Assembly: GCA_017394765.1 (NCBI GenBank)
Contig: JAFPXF010000018.1
Span: 1 to 23,353 of the forward strand
Length of the DNA: 23,353 nt
DNA from: Bacteroidales bacterium
GTDB lineage: Bacteria; Bacteroidota; Bacteroidia; Bacteroidales; WCHB1-69
Reading direction: 5' to 3'
Shown here: positions 1 to 6,792 of the stretch, piece by piece
How the letters are laid out: each line of letters starts with the position of its first letter
How positions within the stretch are numbered: the stretch's first letter is position 1
Translations under genes and position numbers: made by a program
The notes under the pieces: generated by a model
Database searches by the model: none
What the model saw: the letters and a program-made list of their open reading frames with translations, nothing else
Told to the model about the DNA's origin: nothing

Positions 1-126
1 TGCAGAGTGTTTGCTGTCATAAAAAGAGGAACACCTTATGTGAATACCATGAAATATGCATCCTGATTCCTTCTGCTGAAAAATGTTGATAACTTTTTGA
101 AAAAAAACTTGATTTTAACCTATAAT
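1..126. other. AT-rich non-coding stretch at the left edge
   Basis: No convincing coding sequence was found here. Open frames that cross this stretch run into the repeat at 127-263 and have low-complexity, Arg/Ser-rich or biased translations unlike any protein family. The sequence is AT-rich with poly-A and poly-T runs around 90-120. The 3' end of a neighbouring gene outside the window cannot be excluded, but nothing in it is recognisable. Confidence 0.5.
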
Positions 127-263
127 ACACAAGCGACGAAGAAGCGCCGTGTGGGGCGGAACGACGGCACCGACACCCTCTCGCGGCGCGGGAATCGGCA
201 TTGCTCGCCGCGAAAGGGAGGCGTTGGAAAAAAAGCGTTGCTTGGAGAACTGTTACTACCGGC
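127..263 (-). repeat. Dispersed structured repeat, left copy (about 137 bp)
   Basis: This segment aligns with the reverse complement of 23018-23150 at roughly 87% identity by hand alignment, with two 2-nt gaps and a 33-nt block (161-193) without mismatch. It carries a strong internal hairpin: CTCTCGCGGCG around 178-188 can pair with CGCCGCGAAAGGG around 207-219. It ends with GGCGTTGGAAA and GCGTTG motifs. There is no transposase, no obvious terminal inverted repeats and no credible reading frame, so it looks like a REP/MITE-like intergenic repeat of unknown mechanism. The - strand label only marks its orientation relative to the right copy. Confidence 0.8.
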
Positions 264-392
264 CTTGTGCCATCATGTATATAAGTACCATTTTTTTTTA
301 ATTTTGCTACTTCCCAAAAACTGTGATTTTTCACTTTAATATAAGCAGCGGTTTATTCAACATTCTATCCGTCATAGAGCGCAAAAAAATCG
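264..392. other. Intergenic spacer between repeat and sufB promoter
   Basis: AT-rich spacer with a nine-base T run near 291-299. No gene, hairpin terminator or recognisable RNA is visible. Confidence 0.4.
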
Positions 393-400
393 TACTTTTG
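393..400 (+). promoter_or_regulatory. Bacteroidetes -7 box (TACTTTTG) upstream of sufB
   Basis: TACTTTTG fits the Bacteroidetes primary sigma factor -7 consensus TAnnTTTG. It lies about 90 bp before the sufB start codon and would give a leader of about 85 nt containing the short repeats at 431-477. No TTTG -33 box is visible at the usual distance of about 19 bp, so the call rests on the -7 box and its context. Confidence 0.5.
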
Positions 401-430
401 CCGCCGCATTTTAAATGCCAACCCCTGATC

Positions 431-477
431 CCGTTCACTGTTCACCACTCACACTCACCGTTCACTGTTCACCATTC
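431..477. repeat. Two 27-bp-spaced copies of a TTCACTGTTCACC repeat
   Basis: CCGTTCACTGTTCACC occurs at 431-446 and again at 458-473, with similar TTCACT/CTCACA filler between them. Copies of CTGATCCC flank the array at 425-432 and 479-486. It lies in the presumed 5' leader of sufB. It is a small tandem repeat, too short and too regular for a CRISPR array. Confidence 0.75.
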
Positions 478-492
478 ACTGATCCCTGAAAA

Positions 493-1947
493 ATGAAAGA
501 AGAACCCGAAAAAAAAGACATATTAGAAGAAATCACCGAACAAGACTACAAGTACGGCTTCGTGTCGGACATCGACATCGAGGAGTTTCCCAAAGGTCTT
601 AGTGAGGAGATCGTGCGAATGATCTCCGCCCGCAAAAACGAACCCGAGTGGCTGCTGGAGTTCCGTCTCAAGGCATACCGCCACTGGCTCACGCTGAAAG
701 AACCGACTTGGGGGCATCTTGACTTCCCGCGCCCCGACTATCAGGACATCACCTATTTAGCCATTCCCAAGAAGAAAAAGCAACTTGCCAGCATGGACGA
801 AGTCGATCCAGAGCTGGTCGATACTTTCAACAAGTTAGGCATCAATTTAGAGGAGCAAAAGGTGCTGGCCGGCGTGGCTGTGGATGCCGTCATGGACTCT
901 GTCTCGGTGAAGACGACCTTCTCCGACACGCTGAAGAAGTACGGTATCATCTTCTGTTCTTTCGGTGAGGCCATCCAGCAGCACCCCGATCTGGTGCGCC
1001 AGTACATCGGCTCGGTGGTGCCCTACACCGACAACTTCTACGCGGCGTTGAACTCCGCTGTTTTCAGCGAGGGGTCTTTCTGCTATATCCCCAAGGGCGT
1101 GCGCTGTCCTATAGAATTATCCACCTATTTCCGCATCAACGCGGCCAAGACCGGCCAGTTTGAGCGCACGTTGCTCATCGCCGACGAGGGTGCTTACGTG
1201 AGCTACATGGAGGGCTGCACCGCCCCGCAACGCGATGAGAACCAGCTGCACGCGGCCGTGGTCGAACTCATCGCCATGAAGGATGCCGAGATCAAATACT
1301 CGACCGTCCAGAACTGGTACCCGGGCGACAAGAACGGCAACGGCGGCATCTACAACCTTGTCACCAAGCGCGGCCTATGCAAGGGTGCCAACTCCAAGAT
1401 CTCCTGGACGCAGGTGGAAACCGGTTCCGCCATCACTTGGAAGTACCCGGGCTGTGTACTCAAGGGCGACAACAGCGTGGGCGAGTTCTACTCCGTGGCC
1501 GTCACCAACAACTACCAGCAGGCCGATACGGGTACCAAGATGATCCATCTGGGGCGCAACACCCGCAGTCTGATCGTTTCCAAGGGCATCTCCGCCGGCC
1601 ACAGCCAGAACAGCTACCGCGGACTGGTGAAGGTGGGCAAGAACGCCGAGAACGCCCGCAACTTCTCGCAGTGCGACTCGCTGCTGATGGGCGACAAGTG
1701 TGGCGCCCACACCTGGCCCGACATCCAGTGTGCCAACTCCTCCTCCATCCTTGAGCACGAGGCCACCACCTCCAAGATATCCGAAGACCAGCTCTTCTAC
1801 TGCCAGCAGCGCGGCATAGACCAGGAGACCGCCATCAGCTTGATAGTGAACGGATACGCCAAAGAGGTGCTCAACAAGCTCCCCATGGAGTTCGCCGTGG
1901 AGGCGCAGAAACTGCTGAGTTTGACGTTGTCGGGGTCGGTCGGCTAA
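493..1947 (+). CDS. sufB: Fe-S cluster assembly scaffold SufB
   Basis: SufB is the core scaffold subunit of the SUF system. With SufC (ATPase) and SufD it builds Fe-S clusters in the cytoplasm from sulfur delivered by SufS/SufE. The 484 residues match the family's usual size (about 480-495). The C-terminal beta-helix core is strongly conserved: [47 protein letters not shown] and [12 protein letters not shown]. Cys413, in the DIQCANSSS context before LEHEATT, aligns with the catalytically important Cys405 of E. coli SufB. The ATG at 493 follows an A-rich stretch with no Shine-Dalgarno, as is usual in Bacteroidetes. Neither sufC, sufD nor sufS follows; the next gene is nadE with its own promoter, so sufB is separated from its usual partners on the downstream side. 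Confidence 0.97.
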   Translation: MKEEPEKKDILEEITEQDYKYGFVSDIDIEEFPKGLSEEIVRMISARKNEPEWLLEFRLKAYRHWLTLKEPTWGHLDFPRPDYQDITYLAIPKKKKQLASMDEVDPELVDTFNKLGINLEEQKVLAGVAVDAVMDSVSVKTTFSDTLKKYGIIFCSFGEAIQQHPDLVRQYIGSVVPYTDNFYAALNSAVFSEGSFCYIPKGVRCPIELSTYFRINAAKTGQFERTLLIADEGAYVSYMEGCTAPQRDENQLHAAVVELIAMKDAEIKYSTVQNWYPGDKNGNGGIYNLVTKRGLCKGANSKISWTQVETGSAITWKYPGCVLKGDNSVGEFYSVAVTNNYQQADTGTKMIHLGRNTRSLIVSKGISAGHSQNSYRGLVKVGKNAENARNFSQCDSLLMGDKCGAHTWPDIQCANSSSILEHEATTSKISEDQLFYCQQRGIDQETAISLIVNGYAKEVLNKLPMEFAVEAQKLLSLTLSGSVG

Positions 1948-2109
1948 TCGGGGCGGCGAATTGGGTGGATTGGACTAAGACTATAAAAATGAAGACATGA
2001 AACGGACAATATTCCGCCACGAGACATAAAAAAAGAATAAACGTTGCGCACAACACGGATGGAGGAATCCTGAAGGGGGAAGAATAATCGACAAAAAACA
2101 AAGTTTTTG

Positions 2110-2117
2110 TATCTTTG
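2110..2117 (+). promoter_or_regulatory. Bacteroidetes -7 box (TATCTTTG) upstream of nadE
   Basis: TATCTTTGCGG matches TAnnTTTG and lies 35 bp before the nadE ATG at 2152. It overlaps an upstream in-frame ATG at 2107, which shows that the longer reading frame cannot be the natural protein. No clear -33 TTTG is present. Confidence 0.6.
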
Positions 2118-2151
2118 CGGATTGAAAAAATCCGACAATAATTATAAAGCA

Positions 2152-3006
2152 ATGGACTATAAGAAAGTATTCGACACAATGGTGAGTGAGACAGCCCAGT
2201 ATCTCATTAAAAACGGGCTGAAATCCATGATTCTGGGCCTTTCTGGCGGAATCGACTCCACCGTGACGGCCGCCATCTGCCACGAGGTGGTGAAACGCTA
2301 TCCCGAACAACAGTTCAAATTCATCGGCGTCAGCCTGCCCTGCTCGTCGAACTCCGCCGAAGAGAACGATTCGGCCAGCTTGGCCATGAAAGCCTTCTGC
2401 AACGAATACTGGGTGGAGAACCTGCAGGCGCAGTACCTGTTAGTGAAGGCCACCTGCGAGCAGCGCTATCCCTCGACACCCGTCTCGCAGGGCAACATCA
2501 AGGCCCGCCTGCGCATGATCTACCTCTACAACCTCGCCTCGGTGACCGGCGGGCTTGTCATGGACACCGACAACCTGACGGAACACTATCTCGGCTTCTG
2601 GACCATCCATGGCGACGTGGCCGACTACAACCCCATCGGCGGGCTGTGGAAACACGAGGTTTATGAGCTCTGCAAGTACCTCTTCACCGAAGTCCACCCC
2701 GACGAAAATTGCCCATGCCATCAGGCTCTGCGCGCCGGCTACGACATCACACCCACCGACGGCAACGCGGTGGCGGCCGGCGGCGACATGGCCCAGATCG
2801 CTCCGGGGCATACCTACGAGGAGGTGGACGACATCCTGAACACCTACCTGCAACATCGCGACGACGAACAGGAGATGAAACGCCTGAACGAAGCCTACGG
2901 TGCAGATACCGTGGAGCGTGTGCTGACCCGCCATCGCAAATCCGAATTCAAGCGCAAACGTATGCCGTTGGTCATCGAAAGGGCGCTGTACGATACAGGG
3001 AAATGA
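2152..3006 (+). CDS. nadE: Ammonia-dependent NAD(+) synthetase
   Basis: NadE amidates deamido-NAD to NAD+ using ATP and ammonia, the last step of NAD synthesis. The 284-residue protein is the short form without a glutaminase domain (E. coli NadE has 275 residues). The adenine nucleotide alpha-hydrolase P-loop SGGIDST is at residues 31-37. Further family landmarks are GNIKARLRMIYLY, MDTDNLTEHYLGF, the GDVADYNPIGGLWKHEV segment and a basic C-terminal tail (HRKSEFKRKR). The start at 2152 is chosen over the in-frame ATG at 2107 because the -7 promoter box sits at 2110-2117. The riboflavin kinase gene begins 44 bp downstream with no terminator, so nucleotide-cofactor genes may be co-transcribed here. 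Confidence 0.95.
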   Translation: MDYKKVFDTMVSETAQYLIKNGLKSMILGLSGGIDSTVTAAICHEVVKRYPEQQFKFIGVSLPCSSNSAEENDSASLAMKAFCNEYWVENLQAQYLLVKATCEQRYPSTPVSQGNIKARLRMIYLYNLASVTGGLVMDTDNLTEHYLGFWTIHGDVADYNPIGGLWKHEVYELCKYLFTEVHPDENCPCHQALRAGYDITPTDGNAVAAGGDMAQIAPGHTYEEVDDILNTYLQHRDDEQEMKRLNEAYGADTVERVLTRHRKSEFKRKRMPLVIERALYDTGK

Positions 3007-3050
3007 TGCTGGTTTCAGGTTTCAACATAATCCATAAACATTAGACCCAC

Positions 3051-3416
3051 ATGAACAAACTCCTCACCGGCACTGTCATACACGGATTCAAAAACGGACG
3101 CAAGTTCGGGTTCCCGACCGCCAATTTGCGGCTGGACGAAGAGAGTCAGATTGCAAAGGGCGTGTATGCTGTATGGGTGGATGTAGAGGGAAACATCTAT
3201 AAAGGAATGCTTTATATAGGCACGCGCCCCACCCTATCGCTCAACAAGTTAACATACGAGGTGCATATCCTGGATTTTCAGGGAAGCCTCTACGGGAAGC
3301 GGTTGTCGATCACCATTGTGCAACAGATTCGCGAAGAGAAATCCTTCCTCAACGTGGACGACTTGGTGGCCCAGCTGATCCGGGACCGGGAGGTGGTGCG
3401 AGAAATGCCGAAATAA
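3051..3416 (+). CDS. Stand-alone riboflavin kinase domain protein
   Basis: The 121 residues correspond to just the flavokinase domain, which phosphorylates riboflavin to FMN. Visible motifs are the GFPTAN loop at residues 20-25, KGVYAVWV at 36-43, IGTRPT at 56-61, and TYEVHILDF with Glu70 at the position of the catalytic glutamate. A typical C-terminal helix follows (IREEKSFLNVDDLVAQL). Most bacteria carry this domain fused behind an FAD synthetase domain in RibF (about 300 residues). That N-terminal half is absent here, and the upstream 44 bp and nadE leave no room for it. It could be a specialised flavokinase alongside a complete RibF elsewhere, or a split enzyme. It probably follows nadE in one transcript. 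Confidence 0.88.
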   Translation: MNKLLTGTVIHGFKNGRKFGFPTANLRLDEESQIAKGVYAVWVDVEGNIYKGMLYIGTRPTLSLNKLTYEVHILDFQGSLYGKRLSITIVQQIREEKSFLNVDDLVAQLIRDREVVREMPK

Positions 3417-3427
3417 CACTTTTTTAC

Positions 3428-3435
3428 TATTTTTG
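3428..3435 (+). promoter_or_regulatory. Bacteroidetes -7 box (TATTTTTG) upstream of small lipoprotein
   Basis: TATTTTTG fits TAnnTTTG and lies 20 bp before the ATG at 3456, implying a very short leader. No -33 TTTG is visible at the standard spacing. Confidence 0.55.
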
Positions 3436-3455
3436 TAGCCTCAAAAAAAAATGCA

Positions 3456-3797
3456 ATGAAACGACTTTTCACTCTTATCATTATGGCGGCCTGTTTGTGT
3501 ATGGCGGGCTGCGGCGACACGTCGAGCAGCGTGCCCAGCGCCATCAGAAGCCGCATCACACAATATTCCAATGTCATCCAGCGCGTGGACGAGTGCCAAT
3601 ACCACAGCAACACCGTCTATTTCTTCTGCGGACGCAGCGACATCTCTGGCAGCAAGGACTACCTCTTCTCCGCCAACGGCACGCTGATGGCCACTTTCGG
3701 CGGGTTCGGCAGCCCGGGCAACGGCAACTGCGCCGACTTTTATGAGACCGCCCATGTAGTGCGGGTCGTCTGGGCAAACGGACGGTACGTGGATTGA
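3456..3797 (+). CDS. Small predicted lipoprotein, function unknown
   Basis: 113 residues beginning with a lipoprotein signal peptide: a basic MKR start, a hydrophobic stretch (residues 4-15) and a lipobox ending at Cys19 (CMAGC). The mature part of about 95 residues contains Cys47, Cys58 and Cys92, a Ser-rich linker just after the lipidation site, and a Gly-rich segment (FGGFGSPGNGN) near residues 81-91. The composition suggests a small periplasm-facing or surface beta-domain. I do not recognise the family. It has its own -7 promoter box and is followed 53 bp later by the YbjQ-family gene. The small size and conventional signal peptide make it a credible gene. Confidence 0.75.
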   Translation: MKRLFTLIIMAACLCMAGCGDTSSSVPSAIRSRITQYSNVIQRVDECQYHSNTVYFFCGRSDISGSKDYLFSANGTLMATFGGFGSPGNGNCADFYETAHVVRVVWANGRYVD

Positions 3798-3850
3798 GTG
3801 GGTGTCCGAAGCTATTCAAGAACTCTTCTAAAACCTAAAACCATACCACA

Positions 3851-4171
3851 ATGATCCTCACAACCACTCCCTCCATCGAGGGCAAACAGATTTACGAATA
3901 CAAAGGCGTCGTGTTCGGCGAAGTGATCACCGGCGTGAACTTCATCAAAGACTGGGCCGCCGGCCTCCGCAATGTCATCGGCGGTCGCTCCAGTTCCTAC
4001 GAAAAAGAACTTCTCGAAGCACGCGAGAAGGCTCTTGACGAACTTGAAAGACGCGCTGCCCAAATGGGTGCCGATGCTGTGGTAGGCATCGACATCGACT
4101 ATGAAGTCCTTGGCGCCAACAACGGCATGCTCATGGTCACAGCCTCCGGAACGGCTGTTAGATTGAGCTGA
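3851..4171 (+). CDS. YbjQ/UPF0145 family protein
   Basis: 106 residues, the standard size for the YbjQ (PF01906, 'putative heavy-metal-binding') family. The typical pattern is visible: an N-terminal strand [12 protein letters not shown], the [16 protein letters not shown] segment, a helix rich in Glu/Arg (residues about 50-70, [20 protein letters not shown]), then the signature [15 protein letters not shown] and a final [10 protein letters not shown] strand. The family assembles into rings in known structures, but its cellular role is unclear and the metal-binding label is weakly supported. It starts at ATG 3851 after a short AT-rich gap without an obvious -7 box, so it may be read through from the lipoprotein gene. 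Confidence 0.92.
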   Translation: MILTTTPSIEGKQIYEYKGVVFGEVITGVNFIKDWAAGLRNVIGGRSSSYEKELLEAREKALDELERRAAQMGADAVVGIDIDYEVLGANNGMLMVTASGTAVRLS

Positions 4172-4245
4172 TCTGTCCAACAAGTCCACCATTCAAAGAT
4201 GGGATCATGTTTCTCATCAACCTTTCTTGAAAAAAAACACAACCG

Positions 4246-5400
4246 GTGCCAGCCCTTTACATTTTCAATCCGGAGCATGACTACGCATTGGCACATGACA
4301 GCGACCATTTCGTGCCACTGCAATCCGCCATACGCTTCGCCCGTGAGTGCGCCCCCTTCCTGCACTACCTGACCGAGGAGGAAGACGTGTTCTTTCCTCC
4401 CTACGCAGACACCATTCCCGATCTTTCCGCGACAACCTTCACGGCCGTGCGCCCGTGGGGATGGGACCGCCTTGTGCGCCAGCAACTGCGTGCGGCCGGC
4501 GTTGACGAAAGCTTGTTGCACGATGACACCACGCTACAGCAACTTCGCAAGCTGGCCCATCGCGGCACCTCCATCCGCGCCATGGAGTTTCTCCACCACG
4601 CGTGTCCGGACCTCCCGTTACCCCCCGCCGCCCGCCTGCTCACCTCAATGGATGCCGTGGCACACTTTATCGCCGAAGAGCACGATTGCATCCTCAAGTC
4701 GCCCTACTCCGGCAACGGACGCGGCAACCTATACGTCCACGGCGATTTCACCCCCACCCTGCAACGTCAAAGCTCAGGCGTGCTCCGACGCCAAGGCGCC
4801 CTGTTGGGCGAACCCCTGTACAACGTGGTGCAAGACTTCGCCATGGAGTTCCTTTGCACCCCGCAAGAGGTGCGTTTTGTGGGCTACTCGCTTTTCCGCA
4901 CCCGCCATTACGGCTATGCCGGCAATGAACTGCGTAGCGACAATGATATCGAAATAATTCTTGCACAATGGATTGACCCCGGAAAGCTCTATTCGGTACG
5001 CAATGCGCTTGTCAAATTCATGGAAAAGGAGATTCAACCCAAATACACAGGATGCGTGGGTGTGGACATGATGGTGTTTCAAAGCTCCAACAATAAAACC
5101 CAACATTCAAAGGATTGGAACTATTCCCTGAATCCGATGGTTGAAATCAACCTGCGGATGACGATGGGCATGGCGGCACATATTCTATATGAGCGGCATA
5201 TTCACCCGAAGTCCGCAGGGTCGATGCAACTGGAGTATCGGCCCGCGCGAGGCGAGTTGCTAAGTTATGTGCAGGCGCAGCCCAAGATGGTTTGCGAGGA
5301 CGGACGTTGGCGCGAAGGTTTCTTGAACCTCACGCCCGTCAACGAAGAGACGCAATACTGCATTACAGTGAACACCAAAACTTTAACACCCCATTCATAA
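4246..5400 (+). CDS. Unassigned ATP-grasp-like protein
   Basis: 384 residues with no signal peptide. It opens with YIFNPEHDYALA. Its middle and C-terminus resemble an ATP-grasp enzyme: CILKSPYSGNGRG (residues 148-160) looks like the nucleotide-binding Lys plus glycine-rich loop, GCVGVDMMV (269-277) like the conserved acidic strand, and NPMVEINLRMTMG (296-308; Glu300, Asn302, Arg304) like the metal-binding E-x-N-x-R motif. ATP-grasp enzymes usually ligate a carboxylate to an amine or thiol; the substrate here is unknown. The start is a GTG at 4246. An in-frame TGA at 4228-4230 leaves no earlier start, and the NPEHD segment near the N-terminus looks essential. I recall similar conserved hypothetical proteins in Bacteroidetes, but no function. 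Confidence 0.75.
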   Translation: MPALYIFNPEHDYALAHDSDHFVPLQSAIRFARECAPFLHYLTEEEDVFFPPYADTIPDLSATTFTAVRPWGWDRLVRQQLRAAGVDESLLHDDTTLQQLRKLAHRGTSIRAMEFLHHACPDLPLPPAARLLTSMDAVAHFIAEEHDCILKSPYSGNGRGNLYVHGDFTPTLQRQSSGVLRRQGALLGEPLYNVVQDFAMEFLCTPQEVRFVGYSLFRTRHYGYAGNELRSDNDIEIILAQWIDPGKLYSVRNALVKFMEKEIQPKYTGCVGVDMMVFQSSNNKTQHSKDWNYSLNPMVEINLRMTMGMAAHILYERHIHPKSAGSMQLEYRPARGELLSYVQAQPKMVCEDGRWREGFLNLTPVNEETQYCITVNTKTLTPHS

Positions 5401-5483
5401 TCCCAAGCGCATCGGCAGTCGAGGATGCGACCGGCCTTCATCCCCAAAAACACATTAACAGATTTGTCCCTAAAACGACCCTC

Positions 5484-6590
5484 ATGAGAAACTCACTGGC
5501 ATTTTTCTTTTTCTTGGCCATCATAGGCGTTGCAATTTGGTATCTTTCGCGACGCACAGCCTTCATATTCGGCTGCAAGACATGGCCCTTCACCCTGCTT
5601 TACACCCTTCTGCTGACAGCTTCGTTCTTTTTCACCTTCGCAGCGGTACGAGAGTGGACCTGCCAACCCTTTATGCACGCTGCAGTGCGCATTTTCAGTG
5701 AGATGACGGGCATCTTGCTCTACCTGCTCCTGTCGATGCTCATCATAGATTTGGCACAACTATTCGCGCACTGGACATCCAAGACCTTCGGCGTCATCGT
5801 CTTTTCGCTGACGGCGATTGTCTGCACAGGTGCGACAATCAACGCATTCCTGCCTCGGCTCAAGGCTGTGACCATCGAGTTGCCCAAACTACAGAAGCCC
5901 ATGCGCGCCGTGTTGCTGACAGACACACACCTCGGCCATTTTCGCGGCGTACGGCATGTTCAGAAGCTGGTGGATCTCATCAACCAAGCCAGCCCTGAGA
6001 TCATCTTCTTTACGGGCGACTGCTTCGAGAGCCACTACAACCTCAGCAGCAGCACCTTGGAACCGTTCAAGCAAATCAAGGCCCCCATCTGTTTCGTGTC
6101 GGGCAATCACGATGGCTATGTTGACTTGGCGCAGGTCAAGCAACTGTTGCGCAAAACCGGCATCCGTGTGCTGGAGACGGAAGTCGTGGAAGAGCATGGG
6201 CTGCAAATCCTTGGCTTGGACTACATGCGCATTGACGGCAGCGACCGGAACTCCATGCATGCGCCCGTGGGAGAGGCCACCATACAGAGTGTGTGTGACA
6301 CCTTCCAGGCCAGTCGCGAGCTGCCCGTGATTGCCTTGCACCACAACCCCAGTGGCGGCCACTATCTGGAGCAGGCGGGCGTGGACCTCTATTTAGGCGG
6401 CCACACCCATGGCGGCCAGCTCATCCCGCTCATCTGGGTCAACGACCGACTCTTCCAATTCAACCGAGGGCTGTATCATTACGGCAAGATGCAGGCTTAC
6501 ACCTCTTGCGGCACCGGCACTTTCGGACCTCCCATGCGCCTCGGCACCCGCAGTGAAATCACAATACTGGAATTGATTCCAAAACCGTAA
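5484..6590 (+). CDS. Membrane-anchored metallophosphoesterase (YkuE/YaeI-like)
   Basis: 368 residues. Four hydrophobic segments (about 4-22, 33-53, 72-96, 101-124) anchor a calcineurin-like phosphoesterase domain. The full metal-site set is present: TDTHLGH (Asp147, His149), GD (Asp179), GNHD (207-210), the His pair at 286-287 and GHTHGG (306-311). In this family two metal ions hydrolyse phosphate esters; some members act on lipid-linked substrates such as UDP-diacylglucosamine, but the substrate here cannot be read from the sequence. The reading frame stays open upstream to 5292, where it overlaps the previous gene. The ATG at 5484 is preferred because it is followed directly by the first membrane helix and lies after the upstream stop. 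Confidence 0.9.
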   Translation: MRNSLAFFFFLAIIGVAIWYLSRRTAFIFGCKTWPFTLLYTLLLTASFFFTFAAVREWTCQPFMHAAVRIFSEMTGILLYLLLSMLIIDLAQLFAHWTSKTFGVIVFSLTAIVCTGATINAFLPRLKAVTIELPKLQKPMRAVLLTDTHLGHFRGVRHVQKLVDLINQASPEIIFFTGDCFESHYNLSSSTLEPFKQIKAPICFVSGNHDGYVDLAQVKQLLRKTGIRVLETEVVEEHGLQILGLDYMRIDGSDRNSMHAPVGEATIQSVCDTFQASRELPVIALHHNPSGGHYLEQAGVDLYLGGHTHGGQLIPLIWVNDRLFQFNRGLYHYGKMQAYTSCGTGTFGPPMRLGTRSEITILELIPKP

Positions 6591-6759
6591 GGAACTGTAT
6601 TTTAAGAAAAACCACATCAAACAAGACATAAGCGGAGAAGGATCTGCAGATGGAAATCTATACCTGCAGTCGGTGTCCAGCGAGGACGGCGGTGGGTTCC
6701 ACGTACCATTATTTTAGCCAAATCCTCTTTGGGCATAGGCTGCCAATCACATTTTTTCG
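6591..6759. other. Intergenic region upstream of the glycogen gene
   Basis: Together with the promoter box this makes about 200 bp without a gene. There is no clear terminator after the phosphoesterase gene and no tRNA or riboswitch that I recognise. CTGCAG occurs twice (near 6645 and 6664), which seems incidental. Confidence 0.4.
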
Positions 6760-6767
6760 TATTTTTG
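6760..6767 (+). promoter_or_regulatory. Bacteroidetes -7 box (TATTTTTG) upstream of the GT3-GT35 fusion
   Basis: CGTATTTTTGCAG fits TAnnTTTG and precedes the ATG at 6793 by 25 bp. A TTTG at 6728-6731 lies upstream, but its spacing of 28 bp is longer than the usual 17-23 bp. Confidence 0.6.
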
Positions 6768-6792
6768 CAGCCTTTAACTCCAACCCCTGAAT

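Noticed and set aside
97..339. Possible small + strand protein across the left repeat
   Set aside because: It lies in the dispersed repeat, and a similar peptide (GTDTLSRRG) appears in the right copy; the translation is repeat-driven and has no domain features. The same applies to the - strand frame 17-334.
431..477. CRISPR array
   Set aside because: Only two repeat units with near-identical filler and no spacer diversity; the array at 23097-23246 likewise has no spacers, and no cas gene is present.
1948..2109. Terminator or riboswitch between sufB and nadE
   Set aside because: Only a 4-bp stem (CGGA/TCCG) was found; no stable hairpin with a U-tract and no known riboswitch pattern.
2107..2151. 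Earlier in-frame ATG for nadE
   Set aside because: The -7 promoter box overlaps it, and the added residues are not part of the NadE family.
5292..5483. N-terminal extension of the metallophosphoesterase
   Set aside because: It overlaps the upstream ATP-grasp-like gene out of frame and has no membrane or family features; the first helix starts right after the ATG at 5484.
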